From an uncultured Woeseiaceae bacterium (GTDB lineage: Bacteria > Pseudomonadota > Gammaproteobacteria > Steroidobacterales > Woeseiaceae): a stretch of DNA of 64,000 nt. Shown here piece after piece: positions 48,772 to 56,129 of the stretch. The stretch spans positions 16,189 to 80,188 of the forward strand of contig CAMYMR010000013.1 in NCBI GenBank assembly GCA_947259285.1. Reading direction: 5' to 3'. Each line of letters starts with the position of its first letter. Position 1 is the stretch's first letter. The position numbers and the translations under genes are program-made. The notes under the pieces were generated by a model. It made no database searches. It was not told the DNA's origin and was given only the letters and a program-made list of their open reading frames with translations.

Positions 48772-51700
48772 TTAGCCGACTTCTTTAATTCGACGATTAG
48801 CCGATTCGCTATCGGTCGCCGAGCCTTTTTCAAACAAGGTTTCTGCGCGCCGTGCAAGGAACAGCAGCGATGTCGCAGCGATCGGATCAAGCTGAAGATT
48901 CGGACTGGTCGTTGAATTGCCCGGCCCAAGCATGCCGGCCCACGCATTGCGCTCCCGCTTGGCCTCCTGCACCAGGCTGGCAACCAGCGCGATGATCTGC
49001 TGCAGGCCTGACTCGTCGGAGCAATCACGGAACAACGGGTACGCAGCGAAACCGATCGAACACGTTGCGTTTGCTGTCCGGCCATCGCTCAGCACGAAAT
49101 CATGGTCCGCCACCACAACGCGGATGCGTTCGGCCAGCCCTTCCGCCTCGCCACCCCGAGGCTGCCGGGCGATCACAAGGAACTGATCGCCTTTCCAGCG
49201 AGTGACGAAATCGGAGCACCGACAGATATCCAGTAACAGGTCGCCACACTCCCGCAAGACCTGGTCGCCGGCTGATCTTCCGTAGGTCTCGTTGATGGAC
49301 CGGAAGTTGTCCATATCGATGAGCATGAAAGCTAGACCCGTCTCATCGTCGGGCCGGGTCCTGTAGCGCTCGTCGTCGACTCTGCGGCGAATCAGTGCGA
49401 GGTCGCGAGGTACGATTTCTTCGACAAACCGACGATTCCCCAATCCGGTCAGCGTATCTTTAAGACTTCGCCCTCGTATTGCGTCGTTCAGCTGCCGAAG
49501 CTGCTTGTTCTTCTCGAGCAGCTTCTCCGTTCTACGGTCGACCTCGTCTTCGAGCCGCTGGCTGTACGCTTTCTCACGCCGCAGTTTGCCGCGGCGACCG
49601 AGCATCGGTAATGCGGCCAGCAGCATCGCAAGCGCCGCGTAGGCGGCATAGGCCCACCGCGTATTCCATAGCGCCGCAAATCCAGTCGCGGCAAGCGTCA
49701 TCGCGGGTGCCGAGAACTCGAATTCAGCGCTATTGTCCTGCCAGCCGGGCTCGAGGCCGCTGCCATCGTCGGGCATGCCGGATCGAACGGGGTAATTCGT
49801 TTTTAAGAATCCCGCCAGGGCAATCGACGGCGCCGCCGCATCTGCCCGGTCCTTTACAGAATCAAACGCATTGAAACCGTTAGGCCCGCCGAAGAACAGC
49901 TCGCCTCGAGGGCTCCTGTAGTGTGCGCCGAAATTGAATTCTTGCGACTGCAGCCCGTCCTTCGCATACAGATTATTGATATCGCCGGATTCGGGATCGA
50001 AGCGACTGATGCCGTTGTTGGTGCTCATCCACATCCAACCGGCGTCGTCGAATTGCACGCCGTAAACAACGTCGTTCGCCAGCCCGTCCTTTTGTGAGAT
50101 GTTCTGGAAGCGAAGAGTCGAGGGCTTCTGCAGGTCGCCGATTACCCGCCCGAGGCCGCCGCCGTGTGTGCCAACCCAGAGCGCTCCGGTCGCATCGACC
50201 GTGAGCGAATAGACGGTATCCGCCGCGAGCGTCTCGGGGTCTTCAGGGTCGTGACGAAACTGGTAGAAACGCCCCGTCTTCGGATCGAACAGGTTCAGGC
50301 CACCGCCTTCGGTACCGATCCAGATCTGCCCGAAAGCGTCTTCGGCGAAGCCGGTGATCCGGTCGCTGCTGGTGGACGACGATTCTGCAGCGTTGCTGTC
50401 GAAGCGCGTGAATTTCTCTGTCCGGGGTTCGAAGCGACTGATGCCGCCGCCGAAAGTGCCGACCCAGACGCGGCCGGCGCTGTCCTCAAACAACGCCATG
50501 ATGCCGTTGGCGCTCAGGCTGTTCGGATCTTCAGGATCGTGTTTGAACACCCGGTATTCACCCGCTTCAGGGTCGATGCGATTGATCCCGCTGGTCATCG
50601 TTCCGACCCAGATTCGGCCCTCGCGGTCCCGCATCAGGCTCATGACGCGATCATCCTCGATGCGATAAAGGCTGGTCGGGTCGTTTCTGTAGCGTACGAC
50701 GCCGCCATTCTTGCGATCCACCGCATTCAGACCGTCGCCGAATGTGCCCACCCAGAGCGTTCCGTCTTCGTCCTCGACGAACGACGTGACGTTCGGCTGC
50801 CGCTGGCTGCTGCCCGTAATGGCCGCTGCGACATCGAAAGCCTCGGAACCAGCGCGCGGGTCCCACTTGTCGAGACCACGGGTTTTGGTGCCGACGTACA
50901 GCAGGCCGCCTCGATCCTCGTAGATCGTCGTAATGTCGTTGCCGCCCAGGCTCGATGCGTCTGCAGCATCGTGTGCGTACCGCACGACACGACCGGATAC
51001 ATGATCGACCAGGTTAAGACCGTGCGTAGTACCTGCCCACAGGCGGCCGGCATTGTCCCTGAAGAGGCTTGCCACACGATTGCTGGAAATCGTGGACGAA
51101 TCGTTCGCCGAATGGGCAAGATGCCGGAAGGTTCCGGCATCCGCGACGAGACGCGATAAACCGCCGCCCTCGCTGCCAACCCAGAGCGATCCGTCCGCGT
51201 CTTCCGCAATTGCCCGCACGCCGTGCGGTGTTAGAGAAGCATCATCGTCGGGATCGTGCGTGAACGTGACCGCTTCGTTCGTCTCCACGTCCAGCCGCGT
51301 CAGCCCGTGATCGCCGCCGACCCACAGGAAGCCGGCCGAATCCTGAAACAATGCGTAGATGTCGTCGCGCCCTCGATCGCCATTGCCGAACCGGTAATTG
51401 CGGAACTGGCCGCTTTCCGGATCCAGGCGATCGAGGCCCGCACCCCGCGTACCGATCCAGATCGTGCCGTTGTCATCGATCATCAGGCGGCGGACGATAT
51501 TGCTGACAATACTGTTGCTGTCAGAAGGGTCGTGGCGGAATGCCGTAAATCGACTCGTCGACCGATCGAACTTCACGAGGCCGCCGCCGTTGGTCGCGAT
51601 CCAGAGACGGCCGGAACGGTCCTCTTCGATATCAAAAATGAAGTCGTTGCTGAGCGACTTGGGGTTACCGCGTTCGTGGTGGAACGACACCATCTCGGAG

Positions 51701-51942
51701 CCGTTGAAGCGGTTCAGGCCGTTTTCGGTTGCGATCCACAGCAGTCCCCGGGAATCCTGGAGAACGTCGAGCACGGTGCTTTGTGAGAGCCCGTCGTCAA
51801 GGGTGATGTGCTCGAAGCGCATCGGCTGGTGACTGCCGGTAGCAGCGTCGGCTCGCAACGACAGGCCAACGAGAAGAGGCAGCAAAAAGAACGTCATCAA
51901 GAACAACGTTCGATTCCACTGATTCAGCAAATACTTGGTCAA
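48772..51942 (-). CDS. Propeller + TM + degenerate GGDEF (KGDQF) protein, Y_Y_Y domain apparently lost
   Basis: Paralog of 41491-44802; VTRWKGDQFLVIAR. Confidence 0.9.
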   Translation of the reverse strand: MTKYLLNQWNRTLFLMTFFLLPLLVGLSLRADAATGSHQPMRFEHITLDDGLSQSTVLDVLQDSRGLLWIATENGLNRFNGSEMVSFHHERGNPKSLSNDFIFDIEEDRSGRLWIATNGGGLVKFDRSTSRFTAFRHDPSDSNSIVSNIVRRLMIDDNGTIWIGTRGAGLDRLDPESGQFRNYRFGNGDRGRDDIYALFQDSAGFLWVGGDHGLTRLDVETNEAVTFTHDPDDDASLTPHGVRAIAEDADGSLWVGSEGGGLSRLVADAGTFRHLAHSANDSSTISSNRVASLFRDNAGRLWAGTTHGLNLVDHVSGRVVRYAHDAADASSLGGNDITTIYEDRGGLLYVGTKTRGLDKWDPRAGSEAFDVAAAITGSSQRQPNVTSFVEDEDGTLWVGTFGDGLNAVDRKNGGVVRYRNDPTSLYRIEDDRVMSLMRDREGRIWVGTMTSGINRIDPEAGEYRVFKHDPEDPNSLSANGIMALFEDSAGRVWVGTFGGGISRFEPRTEKFTRFDSNAAESSSTSSDRITGFAEDAFGQIWIGTEGGGLNLFDPKTGRFYQFRHDPEDPETLAADTVYSLTVDATGALWVGTHGGGLGRVIGDLQKPSTLRFQNISQKDGLANDVVYGVQFDDAGWMWMSTNNGISRFDPESGDINNLYAKDGLQSQEFNFGAHYRSPRGELFFGGPNGFNAFDSVKDRADAAAPSIALAGFLKTNYPVRSGMPDDGSGLEPGWQDNSAEFEFSAPAMTLAATGFAALWNTRWAYAAYAALAMLLAALPMLGRRGKLRREKAYSQRLEDEVDRRTEKLLEKNKQLRQLNDAIRGRSLKDTLTGLGNRRFVEEIVPRDLALIRRRVDDERYRTRPDDETGLAFMLIDMDNFRSINETYGRSAGDQVLRECGDLLLDICRCSDFVTRWKGDQFLVIARQPRGGEAEGLAERIRVVVADHDFVLSDGRTANATCSIGFAAYPLFRDCSDESGLQQIIALVASLVQEAKRERNAWAGMLGPGNSTTSPNLQLDPIAATSLLFLARRAETLFEKGSATDSESANRRIKEVG

Positions 51943-52059
51943 AATGCACCTGCCAACGGTCGTCTCACCATGATCGGACCTCCTCTATTTCCATGTGCAC
52001 ATTAGGCTCCTTCTTGCCTCTAAACGCGTTGATAGCTGCACGCAGCGGAGTCAGCCAAT

Positions 52060-52075
52060 CGTGATTTGCGTCACA
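52060..52075. promoter_or_regulatory. CRP/Vfr-like site upstream of propeller-GGDEF 48772-51942
   Basis: CGTGA-TTTGCG-TCACA. Confidence 0.5.
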
Positions 52076-52094
52076 TAATGACGGCGTTAAATTT

Positions 52095-52167
52095 GGGGAC
52101 ATTCTGCTTTTTGGAACAATACTTTCGCAGCATTTCGCTGCTGGCCAACAAAAAGCAGAATGTCCCC
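52095..52167. repeat. REP-type palindrome, copy 1
   Basis: GGGGACATTCTGCTTTTTG (52095-52113) / CAAAAAGCAGAATGTCCCC (52149-52167), perfect 19-bp arms. Confidence 0.9.
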
Positions 52168-52174
52168 GTTGTTG

Positions 52175-52200
52175 AAAAAAAACGCCCTGTTACCAGGGCG
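52175..52200 (-). terminator. Rho-independent terminator of subtilase B
   Basis: Minus strand CGCCCTG-GTAA-CAGGGCG-TTTTTTTT. Confidence 0.85.
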
Positions 52201-52228
52201 CTAAAAGCTCTACAAGAAGATCGATAAA

Positions 52229-53956
52229 CTATTCCGGCTCTACCCATGCGTTCGTTGACGTAGATTCTGATTTCGAGTTCGTCCAAAGGAAACCGTTGGT
52301 CCACAAATAACCGTTGGTCCAGAGGTAGCCATTGGTCCACAGATAGCCGTTGGTCCAGAGGTATCCGTTCGTGCCAACGCTGCCGTCGGTCCAGAGATAG
52401 GAATTTGTCCACAGGTAACCGTTGGTCCACAGATAGCCGTTGGTCCAGAGGTAGCCCTCGGTTCCGAGCGAACCGTTCGTCCACAGATAGCCGTCGAGAT
52501 TCATCAGGTAATAATTGCCGCTTTCATCGACATTGGCAGGACCGCCGTAGTGGACCTTCCCCGCAAGATCGGCCTTGAGATCCATGCCGGCATTTGCACA
52601 GTCCTTTTCGGTACTTGCGATGGCAGCGTAAGCATTGACCAATCCGGCTCCCTGCTGAAACACGCTGTAGGCAAGTTCGCCGTTTTCGGTGACCGCGGGC
52701 CTGGCGCCGCTCATCAGGTGACACTTGACCTGGTCCGGTGTGAGCTTTCTATCGGCTTGCAGCATCAGAGCGACAACGCCAGTCACAACAGCTGCCGACT
52801 GGGATGTGCCTGACATCGCGAAATACTTGTCCGAATCACCGTAGGAGAACATGAACTCCGGATGGTCTATCGTGATCTTGTGAACGCCGTTGTTCATCAG
52901 ACCAATGATGCTGTTGCCGGGTGCCACGACTTCCGGCTTGACGAAACCTTCGACGGTCGGGCCGGCTGACGAGAACGAGGACAAGGTATCGTCTTCGTTA
53001 TACAGCGGCGTGCCGTTGTCGTTCATCGAGCCGACGGTAATAACGTAGGGCACGTTGCCGGGGACGCCGATTGTCATTGCATCGGAGCCCTTGTTGCCGG
53101 CGGACGCTACGATGACGATGCCCTCGTACCAGAGGCGCATGACCGCCTGGTTGATCGGATCGTCCCAGTAGTGGGACTGCGGCTCCGCGCTGAACGACGT
53201 GTTGACGACGCGGATGTTGTACGTTTCGGCGTTGTTCAGGATCCAGTCGAGCCCGCGAATGACGTCGAGGTACGAGCCGTTGCCGTTGCCATCAAATGCT
53301 TTGACGGAGACGATATTGACGCCCGGGGCCACGCCCAGATAGTTGCCTCCCTCGTCGCGCTCCGAGTTCACGATGACGCTGGTCACGTGGCTGCCGTGGC
53401 CGTTTTGATCGGCCGCGCCCGTGTCAGCACTTAGAGAGACCGACTCCCCGGCAATCGCATCGTACTGCGCGAGCACGCGTCGAACGCCGTCCGCATCTTT
53501 CGAAATATCCGGCGTCTCGTAATAGCCTGTGTCAACGACTGCAACCGTGACGCCTCTGCCGGTGAGGCCTTTGCGATGCAGGTCGGCGGCGCCCACGATG
53601 GTCGACAAATAACTGCTCGGTCCGTCTCCGGCGTTTGAGGTCCTGGAAAGATCCGTAGTACTCAACAATGTGTAGGCCGACACGCCGGCGCTGCGGTCTT
53701 TCTGAATCTTCAGTCGGCTGTCCTGCGATAGTTTGCCGGCCTGTCTCGCCGACAAACTGGCGCCGACCGCGTTGATGATTCTGAGTTCATGGCTTATCTC
53801 GCCACCGACACTGATCACGGCCTGCTTCGCGACAAGGTAAGAACCAGCCTGCACGATATAGCTGGCTGTTGCTGCTTCCGATTCGGTCGGCTCCGCAGCG
53901 AAGACTGCCGCCGAGCTGAGTACGGCGATCAATGCCATGATGGTCTTGCGAAACAT
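52229..53956 (-). CDS. S8 subtilase B with C-terminal YLWT hexapeptide array
   Basis: Asp (AVVDTGYY), His (GHGSHVTS), Ser (SGTSQSAA); signal peptide. Confidence 0.93.
   Translation of the reverse strand: MFRKTIMALIAVLSSAAVFAAEPTESEAATASYIVQAGSYLVAKQAVISVGGEISHELRIINAVGASLSARQAGKLSQDSRLKIQKDRSAGVSAYTLLSTTDLSRTSNAGDGPSSYLSTIVGAADLHRKGLTGRGVTVAVVDTGYYETPDISKDADGVRRVLAQYDAIAGESVSLSADTGAADQNGHGSHVTSVIVNSERDEGGNYLGVAPGVNIVSVKAFDGNGNGSYLDVIRGLDWILNNAETYNIRVVNTSFSAEPQSHYWDDPINQAVMRLWYEGIVIVASAGNKGSDAMTIGVPGNVPYVITVGSMNDNGTPLYNEDDTLSSFSSAGPTVEGFVKPEVVAPGNSIIGLMNNGVHKITIDHPEFMFSYGDSDKYFAMSGTSQSAAVVTGVVALMLQADRKLTPDQVKCHLMSGARPAVTENGELAYSVFQQGAGLVNAYAAIASTEKDCANAGMDLKADLAGKVHYGGPANVDESGNYYLMNLDGYLWTNGSLGTEGYLWTNGYLWTNGYLWTNSYLWTDGSVGTNGYLWTNGYLWTNGYLWTNGYLWTNGFLWTNSKSESTSTNAWVEPE
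52274..52489 (-). repeat. In-frame 18-bp repeat array: 12 hexapeptides (9 YLWT, 1 FLWT, 1 SLGT, 1 SVGT)
   Basis: GYLWTNGSLGTEGYLWTNGYLWTNGYLWTNSYLWTDGSVGTNGYLWTNG... Confidence 0.95.
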
Positions 53957-54054
53957 ACGTATATCCCTTCTTGGACGTTATTGTTGATAGGCATATTTGA
54001 ACAAAGAGACGGGCAATTCACCGGTGCAGGCGTTGACCTCGGCCACGCGGTTTT

Positions 54055-54070
54055 TGTGACATGCGTCACA
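54055..54070. promoter_or_regulatory. CRP/Vfr-like site upstream of subtilase B
   Basis: TGTGA-CATGCG-TCACA. Confidence 0.6.
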
Positions 54071-54089
54071 TAACGTTGGTGTTAAGTTC

Positions 54090-54164
54090 GGGGACATTCT
54101 GCTTTTTGTACGCCGCTAAGTTCGGGGACATATTGCTCTTGCAGGCAAAAAGCAGAATGTCCCC
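54090..54164. repeat. REP-type palindrome, copy 2, with a nested partial direct repeat
   Basis: GGGGACATTCTGCTTTTTG (54090-54108) / CAAAAAGCAGAATGTCCCC (54146-54164); internal TAAGTTCGGGGACAT. Confidence 0.9.
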
Positions 54165-54199
54165 ATGCACACGTAATCAGGCTTTCGGTGGTATTGATT

Positions 54200-55966
54200 C
54201 TATTCCTGGTCCACCCAGGTGTTGACCGACATGGTCTCGGTGGTCGCGTTGCCGACGAAGCCATTCGTCCAGAGATAACCGTTCGTCCACAAATAACCGT
54301 TGGTCCAGAGATAACCGTTAGTCCAGAGGTAACCATCAGTGCCGACGCTGCCATCAGTCCAGAGGTAAGCATTCGTCCAGAGATAACCGTTGGTCCACAA
54401 GTATCCGTTGGTCCAGAGGTAACCATCGTTTTGCAGCTCACCGTTGGTCCACAGATAACCTTCCAGGTCCATGATGTAGTAGTTGCCATTCTCGTCGACA
54501 TTGGCGCGACCGCCGTAGTGCACGGTGCCGGCCAGATCGGCGCTGATGTCCATGCCGTTGTTGGCGCAGTCGTAGTTGTTCCCGTGCACGGCGTCGTAGG
54601 CGTCGACCATTCCGGCGCCCTGCTGGAACACGCTGTAGGCGAGGCTTCCGTCGGCCTTCACGGCCGGCCGCGCCGCGCTCATGATCTTGCACTTGACCTG
54701 GTCCGGCGTGAGGTTGGGCTCCGCTTCCAGTATCAGGGCCGCGATGCCGCTGACTACCGAAGCCGACTGCGAGGTGCCCGACATCGTGAAGTAGGCGCCA
54801 CCATCATGATATTCGGGATGCGCGACGGCAATGCTCGTATTGTTGTTCATCAGGCCGACGATGTGGCCGCCCGGGGCGACGACTTCGGGTTTGACGAAGC
54901 CTTCCACCGTGGGACCGGCGGCCGAGAATGAGGCCAGAACGTCGTCATTGTCTACGCCCGGCGTGTAGTTGTCGGTCATCGCACCCACGGTGATCACGTA
55001 GGGGACGTTGCCCGGTACGCCGATGGTCATGGGGTCCGGGCCAGTGTTGCCGGCCGAGGCGACCACCACGATGCCGGCGTCCCAGGCACGCATCACGGCC
55101 TTGTTCAACGGATCGTCCCAGTAGTGCGACTGCGGCGAGGCGCTCAAAGAGAGATTCAGGATGTCGATGCCGAGGTAGTCCTGGTTGGCGACGATCCAGT
55201 CGATGCCGCGGATGACGTCGGCGTAGGTGCCCTGGCCGTTGGCGTCAAAGGCTTTGACGGACACGAGGTTCGCGTACGGTGCGATGCCGTTGTAGAAACC
55301 GGTCGAACCTGTGGCGCTGCTGACGATGACACTTTGCACGTGCGTACCGTGCCCGGCGGCGTCGTCGGTAATGATGCCGGTGCCCCCCCGCTTGGTGCCG
55401 AGGTGATCCATGTTGATCTGCGCGATCACTTCGTCGGTGATGGCGTCGTACTGGGACAGGAAGCGCCAGACACCCTTCGGCGTCTTGTTGAGCGAAACGT
55501 GCGACATCGAACCGGAGTCCAGTACCGCGATGGTTACACCCGAGCCCGTGATGCCTTCGGCGTGTAAAGCCGTCGCGGACGTCAGGTTCGGATAATCAGT
55601 AGAGGGATCGCCGGTTTTGTCGCCGCCGTCGGGTTTGCCGCCACCGCCGGGCTTGCCGGCCACTTCCACGGCACCGTCAGGCGTAATTTGCAGATCGCCG
55701 TGCTGCTCGAGTAGTGCCACATCATCTTTGCTGAGCGTAGCCGCTACGGCGTCGATGATGCCCAGCTCGTGCGTGATTTCACCGCCCACGGACTGCACGG
55801 CCGCGATAACCTCATCGAGCGAACCGCCCTGCACGATATATGAGACAGGCTGGTCAATAACGGTCTGGACGTTGATCTCGTCGTTTCCGCCAAATACGAA
55901 GGCCGCACTGGCTGCGAAGAAGTAGATACCGATAAATGCGAAAATTGCTCTGCGGTCCATGACCAT
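54200..55966 (-). CDS. S8 subtilase C with C-terminal YLWT hexapeptide array
   Basis: Asp (AVLDSGSM), His (GHGTHVQS), Ser (SGTSQSAS); close paralog of subtilase B. Confidence 0.93.
   Translation of the reverse strand: MVMDRRAIFAFIGIYFFAASAAFVFGGNDEINVQTVIDQPVSYIVQGGSLDEVIAAVQSVGGEITHELGIIDAVAATLSKDDVALLEQHGDLQITPDGAVEVAGKPGGGGKPDGGDKTGDPSTDYPNLTSATALHAEGITGSGVTIAVLDSGSMSHVSLNKTPKGVWRFLSQYDAITDEVIAQINMDHLGTKRGGTGIITDDAAGHGTHVQSVIVSSATGSTGFYNGIAPYANLVSVKAFDANGQGTYADVIRGIDWIVANQDYLGIDILNLSLSASPQSHYWDDPLNKAVMRAWDAGIVVVASAGNTGPDPMTIGVPGNVPYVITVGAMTDNYTPGVDNDDVLASFSAAGPTVEGFVKPEVVAPGGHIVGLMNNNTSIAVAHPEYHDGGAYFTMSGTSQSASVVSGIAALILEAEPNLTPDQVKCKIMSAARPAVKADGSLAYSVFQQGAGMVDAYDAVHGNNYDCANNGMDISADLAGTVHYGGRANVDENGNYYIMDLEGYLWTNGELQNDGYLWTNGYLWTNGYLWTNAYLWTDGSVGTDGYLWTNGYLWTNGYLWTNGYLWTNGFVGNATTETMSVNTWVDQE
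54260..54457 (-). repeat. In-frame 18-bp repeat array: 11 hexapeptides (9 YLWT, ELQNDG, SVGTDG)
   Basis: GYLWTNGELQNDGYLWTNGYLWTNGYLWTNAYLWTDGSVGTDGYLWTNG... Confidence 0.95.
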
Positions 55967-56047
55967 GTCCTCCGAAACCTAGGATGCATTTCATCAGGAA
56001 CGGGTCATATTTGGAGGTGTGGGGCCGAAGGGCGCCTGGCTTAAGAA

Positions 56048-56063
56048 CGTGACGTGGCTCACA
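56048..56063. promoter_or_regulatory. CRP/Vfr-like site upstream of subtilase C
   Basis: CGTGA-CGTGGC-TCACA. Confidence 0.5.
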
Positions 56064-56082
56064 TAATGGCGGCGTTAAATTT

Positions 56083-56124
56083 GGGGACATTCTGCTTTTT
56101 TCCTTCAAAAAGCAGAATGTCCCC
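56083..56124. repeat. REP-type palindrome, copy 3
   Basis: GGGGACATTCTGCTTTTT-TCCTTC-AAAAAGCAGAATGTCCCC. Confidence 0.9.
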
Positions 56125-56129
56125 ATTAA

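Noticed and set aside
52071-52484. ORF with LPLDQRLSVDQ repeats over subtilase B array
   Set aside because: Out-of-frame shadow of the YLWT repeat, runs into REP DNA.
52274-54457. Short regular repeats considered as a CRISPR array
   Set aside because: Units are contiguous 18-bp in-frame codon repeats with no spacers; no cas genes in window.
54082-54501. ORF with SGPTVICG repeats over subtilase C array
   Set aside because: Out-of-frame shadow of the YLWT repeat.
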